From NCBI RefSeq assembly GCF_008312895.1, contig NZ_VSSP01000010.1, positions 104,038-168,037 of the forward strand: a DNA stretch of 64,000 nt, in the 5' to 3' direction. Every line of letters begins with the position of its first letter. The stretch's first letter is position 1. Below, piece by piece: positions 56,287 through 64,000 of the stretch. This stretch comes from Luteimonas suaedae. Lineage in GTDB: Bacteria > Pseudomonadota > Gammaproteobacteria > Xanthomonadales > Xanthomonadaceae. The position numbers and the translations under genes were made by a program. The notes beneath the pieces are model-generated. The model was not told the DNA's origin. It saw only the letters and a program-made list of their open reading frames with translations, and did no database searches.

Positions 56287-56892
56287 TCAGAGCCCGAGCC
56301 AGCCGGCGACCACCGCGCGGGCCTCGTCGACGCCCTGCTTGGCCAGGGCCGAGAACGTCTGCACGCTGACGCTGTCGCCATAGTCCGCCTGCAGGTCGCG
56401 GCGCACCGTCTGCAGGACGTTGCCGGCGCCGCCGCGGCCAAGCTTGTCGGCCTTGGTCAGCAGCACGTGCGCCGGCAGTCCGCGCGGCACCGCGTAACCA
56501 AGCATCTGCCGGTCGTAGTCGCGCAGCGGATGGCGGATGTCCATCACCACCACCAGCCCCTTGAGCGCCTGGCGGCGCTCGAAGTAGCCGGCCACGAAGG
56601 CCTGCCAGTGCGCCTGCAGCTCGCGCGGCACCTTGGCGTAGCCGTAGCCGGGCAGGTCGACCAGGTGACGGTCCTCGTGCGGCGCGATCTGGAAGAACAC
56701 CAGCTGCTGGGTGCGGCCGGGCGTCTTCGAGACCCGCGCCAGGGCGTTCTGCCGGCACAGGGCGTTGAGCGCGCTGGACTTGCCGGCGTTGGAGCGACCG
56801 GCGAAGGCGACCTCGTAACCGGTATCGGGCGGCAGCTGCGCCGGCGTGTGCGCGGCCAGCCGGTATTGCGCGCGGGCGAGGGGATCGGACAT
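56287..56892 (-). CDS. engB: Ribosome biogenesis GTP-binding protein EngB (YsxC/YihA)
   Basis: A 201-residue GTPase required for large ribosomal subunit assembly. G1 is [17 protein letters not shown]2 the TPGRTQ, G3 [11 protein letters not shown] and G4 [11 protein letters not shown]. The length is typical. Family-B repeats lie downstream. Divergent from the cytochrome gene with 135 bases between. Confidence 0.94.
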   Translation of the reverse strand: MSDPLARAQYRLAAHTPAQLPPDTGYEVAFAGRSNAGKSSALNALCRQNALARVSKTPGRTQQLVFFQIAPHEDRHLVDLPGYGYAKVPRELQAHWQAFVAGYFERRQALKGLVVVMDIRHPLRDYDRQMLGYAVPRGLPAHVLLTKADKLGRGGAGNVLQTVRRDLQADYGDSVSVQTFSALAKQGVDEARAVVAGWLGL

Positions 56893-57027
56893 GGCGCTAG
56901 CATCGCACGGCCGGGCCGCCCTCGCCGATCGGCGATGCTGGTTTGACCGCGCTTGCGGCCGCCGACGATAATTCCGCGTCATGCCGGGCGCAGGTCGCGC
57001 CCGATCCCCGTGTTTCGGAGCCCAGCA

Positions 57028-57969
57028 ATGCGCCACGCTCGCGCTTACGGTATCGCTGTCCTGGCCGCCCTCGCGGTGGCCGGTGCGGTCGCCTTCGCCC
57101 AGTCCACGACCGTTCCCCTGCCCGAGGAGGTGCCGATCGAGGCCGCGCCGCTGGAGGAGTCCGCGGTCGCCGACCTGGCCGACGCCGAATGGGGCGACCC
57201 CGAACGCGGCGCCACCCTGGCCAGTACCTGCGCCGCCTGCCACGGGCTCGACGGCAACAGCACGGTGCGCGACATCTACCCGAGCATCGCCGGCCAGAGC
57301 GAGCGCTACATCGCCCGGCAGCTGGCGCTGTTCAAGAGCGGCGAACGCGCCAACGCGATCATGCAGCCGTTCGCCGCGCCGCTGAGCGCGCAGGACATGC
57401 GCGACCTGGGCGCGCATTTCGCGCAACAGCAAGCCGGCGCCGGCATCGCCGACGACACCGTGGTCGAGTCCGGCCCCTACGCGGACATGAAGTTCTTCGA
57501 GGTCGGCCAGCAGCTGTTCCGCGGCGGTGACAGCGAACGCGACATCCCGGCCTGCCTGGCCTGCCACGGCCCGACCGGCGCCGGCAATCCCGGCCCGGCT
57601 TATCCGCACGTCGGCGGCCAGCCCGCCTGGTACACCGCGCGGCGGCTGCAGGAGTACCGCGACGGCACCACCAACGAGCGCGACAGCGGCATGTTCGAGA
57701 TCATGCACACGGTGGCCGAGGGCCTGACCGACGAGGAGATCCAGGCGCTGGCCAGTTATCTGGAAGGCCTGCACCCGCGCCTCGACGCCGCCATGCGCGC
57801 GGCGATGGCGCAGGTCGACCCGGACAAGGTGCCGCTGCCGGCGGCCCCGGCCGACGCCGGAGACGGCGCGCCGGACGCCACCGCGCCCGAGCCGGAGGCC
57901 GCCTCCGACGAGGAAGGCGTGACGGAAACCGAAGCCACACCCGAAACCGAACAACCGACCCGGCAGTGA
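57028..57969 (+). CDS. Dihaem cytochrome c4-type protein
   Basis: A 313-residue periplasmic cytochrome with a Sec signal ([19 protein letters not shown]). Two haem sites are present: CAACHG (Cys68-His72) and CLACHG at about residue 180, each in the c4 context ([18 protein letters not shown] and [21 protein letters not shown]). Distal Met candidates are [10 protein letters not shown] and [25 protein letters not shown]. The Glu/Ala/Pro-rich tail from about residue 270 is longer than in typical c4 (about 190-210 residues in total). The ATG at 57028 has GGAG eight bases upstream. It probably carries electrons to a terminal oxidase. Confidence 0.88.
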   Translation: MRHARAYGIAVLAALAVAGAVAFAQSTTVPLPEEVPIEAAPLEESAVADLADAEWGDPERGATLASTCAACHGLDGNSTVRDIYPSIAGQSERYIARQLALFKSGERANAIMQPFAAPLSAQDMRDLGAHFAQQQAGAGIADDTVVESGPYADMKFFEVGQQLFRGGDSERDIPACLACHGPTGAGNPGPAYPHVGGQPAWYTARRLQEYRDGTTNERDSGMFEIMHTVAEGLTDEEIQALASYLEGLHPRLDAAMRAAMAQVDPDKVPLPAAPADAGDGAPDATAPEPEAASDEEGVTETEATPETEQPTRQ

Positions 57970-58018
57970 ACTTCCGGGCCGGTCGCGGGTCGAAACTTTC
58001 ACAGCCCTTGAATCGATC

Positions 58019-58051
58019 CGCCGGCCGGGCCGCTTCGGCCGGCGTTTTTTT
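58019..58051 (+). terminator. Rho-independent terminator after the cytochrome gene
   Basis: CGCCGGCCG (58019-58027) pairs perfectly with CGGCCGGCG (58036-58044) over an eight-base loop, and seven T follow directly (58045-58051). It ends the cytochrome transcript 22 bases before the ATG of the first DsbA-like gene, so that gene needs its own promoter or depends on read-through. Confidence 0.85.
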
Positions 58052-58072
58052 GTCCGCGCGGAGAACATCCGG

Positions 58073-58720
58073 ATGAGGCTTTCCCCCGGCTTTCGACAAT
58101 TCCGTTGGCTGCTCGGCCTGCTGCTGGCACTGCCGCTCGCGGCCGCGGCCGCCGATCTCCCGGTGGAAGGCCGCGACTACGTACTGATCGCCGACGGCAG
58201 CCCCTGGCAGCCGGTCGCCGAGGGTGAAGTCGAGGTGGTGGAGATCTTCTCCTACGCCTGCCATATCTGCGACGAACTGCACTCCCAGGTCGAGGCCTGG
58301 CGGCGCGCCCAGCCCGAGCACGTGCGCTTCACCTACCTACCGGTGGTCTACCGGGCACAGGACCCGTTCGCGACTGGCTTCTTCGCCGCCGAGGCGCTGG
58401 GTGAACTGCCGCGGGTGCACGGGGCGACGTTCGACGCCGTGCATCGCAACGGCGGCCTCGCCCGCAACGCCAGCACCGGCGAGATCGCCTCGTACTACGG
58501 CGAACTCGGCGTGGATCGCGAGCGCCTGGAACAGGCCATGGCCGCCGACGAGACCCGGCAAAAGCTGAACGCGGCGCACGAATTCCTGCTGCGCAGTGGC
58601 GCACAGGGCACGCCAACGGTCATCATCAACGGCCGCTACCGGGTCCAGGCGCGCAGCCTGCAGGATCTGCTGCGGATCTCCGACCAGCTGATCGCAAAAG
58701 TGCGCGCCGAAAGCCGCTGA
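58073..58720 (+). CDS. DsbA-like periplasmic thiol:disulfide oxidoreductase (CHIC)
   Basis: A 215-residue protein with a Sec signal ([15 protein letters not shown]). The active site is Cys63-His-Ile-Cys66 in [20 protein letters not shown]. The cis-Pro loop is [13 protein letters not shown]. DsbA oxidises cysteines of exported proteins. The dipeptide HI within the motif differs from the PH of E. coli DsbA and may change the redox potential. The paralogue in the next gene has CPAC. A strong terminator lies just upstream. Confidence 0.88.
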   Translation: MRLSPGFRQFRWLLGLLLALPLAAAAADLPVEGRDYVLIADGSPWQPVAEGEVEVVEIFSYACHICDELHSQVEAWRRAQPEHVRFTYLPVVYRAQDPFATGFFAAEALGELPRVHGATFDAVHRNGGLARNASTGEIASYYGELGVDRERLEQAMAADETRQKLNAAHEFLLRSGAQGTPTVIINGRYRVQARSLQDLLRISDQLIAKVRAESR

Positions 58721-58772
58721 CCCGGCCGCGCCGTTCGCCACTCCCGAATTCCACCGATCGAGGCATACCGCC

Positions 58773-59588
58773 ATGAACCAGCGCCTGGGCCTGCTTCCCC
58801 TGCTTCTCACCGTGCTCCTCGCGGCCTGCTCCCAGAACGACGCCCCCGCCGACGCCACACCGGCGGCGGCCACGCAGCTGGCGGCCAACGCGGACGCTGC
58901 GGCGCCCGCCGATGCTGCGCCGGGTGCCAACGCTAACGCCGCACCGGCGACCGAAGCAGCGGACGCCCCGGCGGATGCTCCGGCCGCTGCCGCGGCCCCA
59001 CAACCGCAGGGTCCCGAGCCGCAGCCGGGCACCGACTACGTCGAGATCCCCAACGGCCAGCCTTACCAGCCGCTCAACGGCCAGATCGAGGTGGTCGAGG
59101 TGTTCGGCTACACCTGCCCGGCCTGCGCCCAGTTCGAGCCGCTGCTGTCGGCGTGGAAGCGGCGCCAGCCGGCCGACGTCCGCGTGACGGCAGTGGCGGC
59201 GCCCTTCGGCGGCTACTGGATGCCCTACGCCAGGGCGTACTTCGCCGCCGAGTCGATGGGACTGGTCGACAAGACCCATCAGGCGATGTTCGAGGCGATC
59301 CACGTCCAGCGCAGTCTGCCGGTGCAGGACGCCACCCCGGAAGCCATCGGCGAGTTCTACGCGCAGCACGGCACCGACGCCGGCAAGTTCGCCAGCACCA
59401 TGCAGAGCTTCGCGGTCAACGGCAAGCTCAAGCGCGCCGAACAGTTCATCGCCCGCGCCGGTGTCGATTCCACGCCGACCCTGATCATCAACGGCAAGTA
59501 CCGGGTAACGAGCGGACGCTCCTTCGACCAGGTGCTGAACACCGCCGAGCACCTGATCGCCCGCGAGCGCGCCGCGCAGCAGCCGTAG
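58773..59588 (+). CDS. DsbA-like lipoprotein (CPAC) with Ala/Pro-rich linker
   Basis: A 271-residue protein. The signal ends in a lipobox (VLLAAC, Cys19), so it should be membrane-anchored. Residues 20-85 are a low-complexity linker of Ala, Pro, Asp and Gln. The thioredoxin-fold domain has Cys115-Pro-Ala-Cys118 in VFGYTCPACAQFEPL and the cis-Pro loop DSTPTLIINGKYRV. It lies 52 bases after its paralogue. The anchored, long-armed version could act on a different set of substrates or as partner of the soluble one. Confidence 0.87.
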   Translation: MNQRLGLLPLLLTVLLAACSQNDAPADATPAAATQLAANADAAAPADAAPGANANAAPATEAADAPADAPAAAAAPQPQGPEPQPGTDYVEIPNGQPYQPLNGQIEVVEVFGYTCPACAQFEPLLSAWKRRQPADVRVTAVAAPFGGYWMPYARAYFAAESMGLVDKTHQAMFEAIHVQRSLPVQDATPEAIGEFYAQHGTDAGKFASTMQSFAVNGKLKRAEQFIARAGVDSTPTLIINGKYRVTSGRSFDQVLNTAEHLIARERAAQQP

Positions 59589-59621
59589 GCTGCGCGTCGC
59601 CAGGCTGGCCGACCCCACGCC

Positions 59622-60404
59622 ATGCCGTCAGCCCCCGACTCCGTCCAGCGCCTCAGGCTGCTCAGCGCCAACATCCAGGCCGGCTCCAGCACGCGCCGCT
59701 ACAGCGACTACGCGACGCGTAGCTGGTCGCATGTGTTGCCGGCCGGCAACAAGCGGCGGGCGCTGGACCAGATCGCCGAGCTGGCCGGCGAGCACGACAT
59801 CGTCGGCCTGCAGGAGAGTGACCCGGGCAGCTGGCGTTCCGGGTTCACCAACCAGACCCACTACCTGGCCGAGCGCGGCGGTTTCGACTACTGGAGCCAC
59901 CAGCCCAATCGCCGCGTCGCCAACGTCGCCTCCAGCGCCAACGGCCTGCTGAGCAAGTACGAACCGATCGAGGTCCACGACCATCCACTGCCCGGGCGCG
60001 TGCGCGGGCGCGGGTTGCTGCTGGCGCGGTTCGGCGACGGCGATGCCGGCCTGACCGTCGCCGTGGCCCACCTGTCGCTCGGCACGCAGTCGCGACGCGC
60101 GCAGCTGAGCTACATCGCCGAGCTGCTGCACGACCACCCGCACGCGGTGCTGATGGGCGACTTCAACTGCACCGCGGATCGCCCGGAGATGGACATCCTG
60201 TACCGCAGCACCTCGCTGCAGCCGCCGTCCTGCGCCGTGCACACGTTCCCCAGCTGGCGTCCGCAACGCGCGATCGACCACGTGCTGGTCACCAGTGCGC
60301 TGACCTGCGACAACATGCGGGCGATGCCGGCGGCACTGTCGGACCACCTGGCATTGTCGGTGGAGCTGCAGGTGCCGGAAAGCGCGCTGCGGATCGATCG
60401 CTGA
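59622..60404 (+). CDS. Endonuclease/exonuclease/phosphatase (EEP) family protein
   Basis: A 260-residue EEP-fold metal-dependent phosphodiesterase. The metal Glu is in DIVGLQESDPG, with LLSANIQAGSSTRRY at the start, VAVAHLSLGTQSRRAQL, the catalytic LMGDFNCTADRPEM and the closing RAIDHVLVTSAL and SDHLALSVEL. Members cleave DNA, RNA or phospholipid head groups; this one has no signal peptide, and its substrate is unknown. It follows the DsbA-like genes after 33 bases. Confidence 0.82.
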   Translation: MPSAPDSVQRLRLLSANIQAGSSTRRYSDYATRSWSHVLPAGNKRRALDQIAELAGEHDIVGLQESDPGSWRSGFTNQTHYLAERGGFDYWSHQPNRRVANVASSANGLLSKYEPIEVHDHPLPGRVRGRGLLLARFGDGDAGLTVAVAHLSLGTQSRRAQLSYIAELLHDHPHAVLMGDFNCTADRPEMDILYRSTSLQPPSCAVHTFPSWRPQRAIDHVLVTSALTCDNMRAMPAALSDHLALSVELQVPESALRIDR

Positions 60405-60707
60405 CCCGCGACCTTCACGGTGTTGCGGCATCGAGGCGATGCGCGTGATGCGGCGCGATCGCCGACCTTGGCCTGCGGCGGAGCGGCGACTGCGCGGCCG
60501 TTCCCTGCATGTCGTTCCTCCGTCTGCCGAGGCGTCCGACCGCGTTGCGGAACGGCTGCAGGCGTGAATGCGTGGTTGCTGAATGCACGCACATCGCTCC
60601 GGCGCAGTGCGCCGCTCGCCACGAACGGCGATCGCCGGTTTGACCCGGAGCCGACACCAGCCCGTGTAGATTCGGACGCTGCTCTCCCGCCACGAGAGGA
60701 GCGCGAC
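60405..60707. other. Intergenic stretch without recognised content
   Basis: 303 bases between the EEP gene and the MBL-fold gene. No coding sequence with a family match, no REP palindrome and no terminator was recognised. It probably holds the MBL promoter: TGTAGATT at 60665-60672 is a possible -10. Confidence 0.4.
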
Positions 60708-61376
60708 ATGAAGCAGCTCTATCCAGACCTCTGGCAGACGCAACCCGAACGGCCGGTGCCGAGCGAACCCGAGGCTACCGCGCATGCTTACCTGCTCATC
60801 CGGGACGGCGGCGGCATCCTGTTCTACAGCACCGGGCGCGAGGCCATCGGCCAGGCCGACGACGAAGCCGACCTGCGGCAGATCGAGGAACTCGGCGGCA
60901 TCACCCATCAGCTGCTGGCGCACTGGCACGAGGCCTCGTCATCGCTGCCGCGGATCAAGCAGCGGTTCGACGCCGCGCTCGGCGTGCACGAGCGCGATGC
61001 CGCCGCGGTGCGCAAGGCGAGCGGCGTCGGCCCCGACCTGCCGCTGCAAGCGCGCGAGACGCTGCTCGGCGACATCGAGGTCATTCCGACGCCGGGACAC
61101 ACCGCCGGGAGCACCTGCTTTCGCTATCGGTCGCCGCACGGCCGCACCTACCTGTTCACCGGCGACACCATCGTTCCGAACCGCGACTCCTGGATGGCGG
61201 CCGCTTTCGAGGACGACGCGGGCCAGCCCCGGCTCAGGAAGAGCCTGGAACTGCTGCGCGAAGTCGACCCCGACGTGGTCCTCGCCGCGGGCGCATTGAA
61301 TTCGGACACCTGCCGCGAGGTCTCGCCGGCAAGCTGGCGCTCGGCACTGGATGCGGCGACGGCCAGCCTGTCCTAG
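60708..61376 (+). CDS. MBL-fold metallo-hydrolase-like protein with degenerate metal motif
   Basis: A 222-residue protein of the metallo-beta-lactamase fold. The canonical HxHxDH motif is replaced by HWHEASS at about residues 70-76, while VIPTPGHTAGSTCF and LFTGDTIVPN keep the later His and Asp. It may bind one metal or none. GAGAGGAG lies six bases before the ATG. No neighbour suggests a pathway. Confidence 0.72.
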   Translation: MKQLYPDLWQTQPERPVPSEPEATAHAYLLIRDGGGILFYSTGREAIGQADDEADLRQIEELGGITHQLLAHWHEASSSLPRIKQRFDAALGVHERDAAAVRKASGVGPDLPLQARETLLGDIEVIPTPGHTAGSTCFRYRSPHGRTYLFTGDTIVPNRDSWMAAAFEDDAGQPRLRKSLELLREVDPDVVLAAGALNSDTCREVSPASWRSALDAATASLS

Positions 61377-61527
61377 CCGGACGCCCGACGGCCACCCGCA
61401 CGCACGAGCTCACGATCGACGGCACGGGGCATGGAACTTGACGAGCGGATCCTCGGCAGCGATAGCCTCAAATCGTAGGTCCACAGTTCTTTGTCAGCCA
61501 CTGCTCAGTGACTCGTCACCTTTCTGG

Positions 61528-62097
61528 TCAGCCGTCCGGAACAGCCTTGACCGGCAAACCCTTCATCTTGATCTTGTCTCGCCTTCCCGACGTCGGATCG
61601 GTACGGTGCAGATGGAAAACCTTGCCACGGAAGGGGCCGCCCATCAGGTCCAGCATCATCGTATCTGCAAGCTTGTTGTCCGGCGTCGCGAACGGCGTGA
61701 CGAACTCGACCAGCCACAACCGATCCCCCGAACGCCAGTCCGTTGCTTCCAGATGCTCGCCACGTTCCAGCTTCGCTTCGGCCGTTTCCGAGAGGTGAGC
61801 CCAGATTGCCACACCTAACGGTAGCTGCTCGATGCCTTCCTTGCTGAAGCCGGTCATCCGGAACTCCTCCGGATCCGTACCCTCCAGCTTCGGCAGGGGG
61901 CCGAAGCGAAAGATGCGAAACTGCTCGTTGAGGATAGCTGGCATGAAAGACCATTCCAGGTCCTTCAGCTTCAGTTCCCGGTGCAGCGGCGACTGGCTCA
62001 GCAGCCAGACCACTTGCCCCAATGCTTCGGCAACGGTCTTAGGGGCGCCCGGATGGGCGGATGCACCTGTGGATGGCTTGGCAGCGCTATCGTTCAT
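61528..62097 (-). CDS. HlyC-type toxin-activating lysine acyltransferase
   Basis: A 189-residue protein homologous to HlyC/RtxC, which transfers fatty acyl groups from acyl-ACP to lysines of RTX toxins. The N-terminal motif ALGQVVWLLSQSPLHRELKLKDL holds the catalytic His39, FMPAILNEQFRIFR follows, and the second block WRSGDRLWLVEFVTPFA holds D125, matching the GDRKWFIDWIAPFG block of HlyC. It has about 16 extra residues at the N-terminus. Its ATG overlaps the stop of the upstream large protein (ATGA), so that protein is the likely acylation target. GC content is lower than in the rest of the window. Confidence 0.85.
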   Translation of the reverse strand: MNDSAAKPSTGASAHPGAPKTVAEALGQVVWLLSQSPLHRELKLKDLEWSFMPAILNEQFRIFRFGPLPKLEGTDPEEFRMTGFSKEGIEQLPLGVAIWAHLSETAEAKLERGEHLEATDWRSGDRLWLVEFVTPFATPDNKLADTMMLDLMGGPFRGKVFHLHRTDPTSGRRDKIKMKGLPVKAVPDG

Positions 62098-64000
62098 GCC
62101 GTCATCCTAAGGTCAGGCAACGCGGTCAACAACTCCAGGGCGTTGGGATTGTTGGCCACCCCCAGACCGGATTCGGCGAAGGGCTGTGCCGAGAACGTGG
62201 ACATCGCTTCCACCATCTGAAAGCGCTTTTTCTCACTTAGCGCTAGCCTGTCGTGCAAAGCCGAACGAGAATACCCGTGTGTCGGGCGATACTCGTTCTG
62301 TGCTTTCTCCGTCTGGCCAAGATATCCCGACTCATCCTGTCCGATGCGCGGCTGCGGTATTGACTGCAGAAACTGCGCCCGATCCATAGCGGAAGCTTCT
62401 GGAGTGCGCTCACCTGTCGATGCCTCTGACCCAGCGACATTCTGCATCGCAAATGCCATCGCCTGTGCAGAAGCTAGCTCACGATGAGCGCGGCGGTCGA
62501 CTTTGCCCGGCGCAGCATCACCAGAATCTGAATCGCTTCCATTTTCCAGACCATGCCAGTGACTCCCATGTCGGTCCTGATAATCGTCATCCTGCGGCAG
62601 GTAAGGAAGCGTTCTATTGTTGCTCCACTGCCCGTCCATTCGCCAGCGTGCGAATCGGGCCCAAGCATCATGTTCACCCAACAAGGAGCCGGTTCTCTGC
62701 AGCATGGATGGAGACGTCTTTCCCGTGGGGACATTCTCAACAGCGACATAGGACAGGAACACATCGCCTACCATGCCGAGCGAGCCATCAGCTCTTTGAA
62801 AACTGGACGTCGCATAGATCGTATTATCGCTCGCGGTTTCCGGATCCAGACCCGTCCGCACTCCGCTCAAGTCGATCGAGACGATGCCTAGGTCTGCCAA
62901 CCCCCACAACTCCTCAGCTTGGCTGATGCCATCCTGATCCTGATCCCGCCATACGCGGAACTCGGAGTAACGCACATCTTCAGAATCGAATCGAGCATTA
63001 CCGTTGCTGTCGAATGCAGCCAACCCTTGGAGGTCTGAGTACGCGCCAGCCAAGTCGCTCGTGAACGAAATTTCTGATCCGCCATCGATAACGCCATTGC
63101 CATTTCTATCGAGCACCAACAGACCGTCGTCGGCGCCAGCCCAGCCACTTAGATCACGAGCTCCATCATCGTCCATATCAAACTTGACCGTAGATGTCGC
63201 CAACGGAACCAGCTCCACACCATCTCCATCAAGATCAAGAACAACGGGAGGTTTTCCGCTGCCTGGCTTCTTAAGAACGGAGATCCTATATTCGGTCATT
63301 GTCGACAAGCCGCCAGAATCAGTCGCCTTCATCGTGACATGGTAAAAATATTGCTCATACGTCTGATAGATATTTGTATAGTTAAGGGTTGACCCGGATA
63401 TCGAGAATGTTCCACCCATCGCCTCCCAGCTAGATACAACGCTGACTATGGTGAACGACAGCGAATCGCCGTCCGGATCCGATGCCTCTAACCGCAGGCT
63501 TCCGGGCCCGCTAATGGAGATTACTTTCCCTGGGAATATCGGGAGTTCGTTGACATTGGCAACGTTGACGGTTATCCAGGCACTACTACTCAGCCCCGAT
63601 CCGCCTCTATCCGTCGTTGTAACTTGTATCTGGTGACTGGTCGCAGCTTCGTAGTTCAAAGAACCCTGAAGGTATATTTTTCCTGTAGTGGAATCAACGG
63701 AGAATCTGCTCGTATCGCCACCTGTCAAGCTAAAGCGGTGATTCCTGTTGTAGCTTTGCGAATCCGGGTCGGAGTAATTGACGCTGCCGACAACTGTCTG
63801 CCCGGCTCCCGGCGCATTTTCGGTAACAGTGAAGCTTTGCGCACTGATGGCAGGCGCCTCATTCTTGTCCTCGACTCGCACGGTGACGCTGCGTGTACCT
63901 GAAGCGAGGCTGCCGTCTGTTGCACGCACGGTCGCGGTATAGGTCGCCTCCTTCTGGCCGTCGCCGTCGACATCGGTCAAGGTCACGCCGCCTGCGGCCA
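62094..64000 (-). CDS. Large cadherin-repeat protein with FrpC-SPM-like domain, C-terminal part (5' end outside window)
   Basis: The 635 visible residues end in PDLRMTA. They hold cadherin-type repeats (QSFTVTENAPGAGQTV, FSVDSTTGKIYLQGSLNYE, LRLEASDPDGDSLSFTI) followed by a calcium-binding module of about 170 residues, from VVLDLDGDGVELV through GADDGLLVLDRNGNGVIDGG and FRVWRDQDQDGISQAEEL. This module closely follows the self-processing module of Neisseria FrpC. The Asp-Pro bond that starts that module is Lys-Pro-Pro here. A hydrophilic tail of about 215 residues follows. The protein is probably secreted, calcium-dependent, and acylated by the coupled HlyC-like enzyme. An adhesin or toxin role is inferred. 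Local GC is near 50%. Confidence 0.8.
   Translation of the reverse strand, partial: AAGGVTLTDVDGDGQKEATYTATVRATDGSLASGTRSVTVRVEDKNEAPAISAQSFTVTENAPGAGQTVVGSVNYSDPDSQSYNRNHRFSLTGGDTSRFSVDSTTGKIYLQGSLNYEAATSHQIQVTTTDRGGSGLSSSAWITVNVANVNELPIFPGKVISISGPGSLRLEASDPDGDSLSFTIVSVVSSWEAMGGTFSISGSTLNYTNIYQTYEQYFYHVTMKATDSGGLSTMTEYRISVLKKPGSGKPPVVLDLDGDGVELVPLATSTVKFDMDDDGARDLSGWAGADDGLLVLDRNGNGVIDGGSEISFTSDLAGAYSDLQGLAAFDSNGNARFDSEDVRYSEFRVWRDQDQDGISQAEELWGLADLGIVSIDLSGVRTGLDPETASDNTIYATSSFQRADGSLGMVGDVFLSYVAVENVPTGKTSPSMLQRTGSLLGEHDAWARFARWRMDGQWSNNRTLPYLPQDDDYQDRHGSHWHGLENGSDSDSGDAAPGKVDRRAHRELASAQAMAFAMQNVAGSEASTGERTPEASAMDRAQFLQSIPQPRIGQDESGYLGQTEKAQNEYRPTHGYSRSALHDRLALSEKKRFQMVEAMSTFSAQPFAESGLGVANNPNALELLTALPDLRMTA

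Noticed and set aside
60415..60707. Possible small gene between the EEP and MBL genes
   Set aside because: Frames on both strands are Arg/Ala-rich without a ribosome site or family signal.
62385..62930. Plus-strand frames of 112-168 codons opposite the cadherin protein
   Set aside because: They lack motifs and ribosome sites, and the minus-strand frame carries the calcium-binding module throughout.

Overview
The window is 64 kb of very GC-rich DNA (about 70% G+C by eye) from a gammaproteobacterium, most likely of the Lysobacteraceae/Xanthomonadaceae (Lysobacter- or Luteimonas-like). This rests on the gene families (large TonB-dependent receptors, PL6/PL17 alginate lyases, a Grx4-rhodanese fusion, a GCS2-type GshA of the xanthomonad kind) and on the many intergenic GTAG-headed REP-type palindromes. 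It is an assignment by recognition, not a computed one. No rRNA, tRNA, CRISPR array or insertion sequence was seen.

Layout. 1-640: end of a sensor kinase and its Rcp1-like receiver protein. 810-10772: a C4-dicarboxylate block: malic enzyme, OprO/P-like porin, esterase and DctA on the minus strand, divergent from a hybrid kinase with a DctB-like periplasmic sensor, which faces a NarL-type response regulator. 10954-23458: a D-glutamate / gamma-glutamyl utilisation locus with dgcN, dgcA, an N-acyl-D-amino-acid deacylase, gltS, two gamma-glutamyltransferases, a TonB receptor and a LysR regulator. One exact 15-base LysR-type operator occurs in both divergent promoter regions. 23503-34059: an alginate locus (DEH reductase-like SDR, MFS transporter, PL17, PL6, TonB receptor, FadR-type GntR regulator) with translationally coupled genes and two GntR-like half-operators.

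34144-61376 is mostly housekeeping and metabolism: rsgA, an alanine-type aminotransferase, an SGNH hydrolase, a polysaccharide deacetylase, a Grx4/A-type/rhodanese fusion, AMP nucleosidase, a tandem amidohydrolase pair whose second member lacks the HxH metal motif, a DegV protein, a DUF71 ATP-pyrophosphatase, the formaldehyde operon frmR-frmA-fghA with a clear FrmR/RcnR-type operator, ppc, gshA, engB, a c4-type dihaem cytochrome followed by two DsbA-like proteins, an EEP-family protein and an MBL-fold protein.

61528-64000: a visibly lower-GC end that holds an HlyC-type toxin lysine acyltransferase. It overlaps the stop codon of a large cadherin-repeat protein, cut by the window edge, whose C-terminal part resembles the FrpC self-processing module but lacks the Asp-Pro cleavage bond. 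Together with the D-glutamate regulon, this pair is the most novel material here.

REP/REPIN-like elements of at least four families fill most of the longer gaps, mainly between convergent genes. In one place (48551-48692) the GTAG ends of the element supply the stop codons of both flanking genes.
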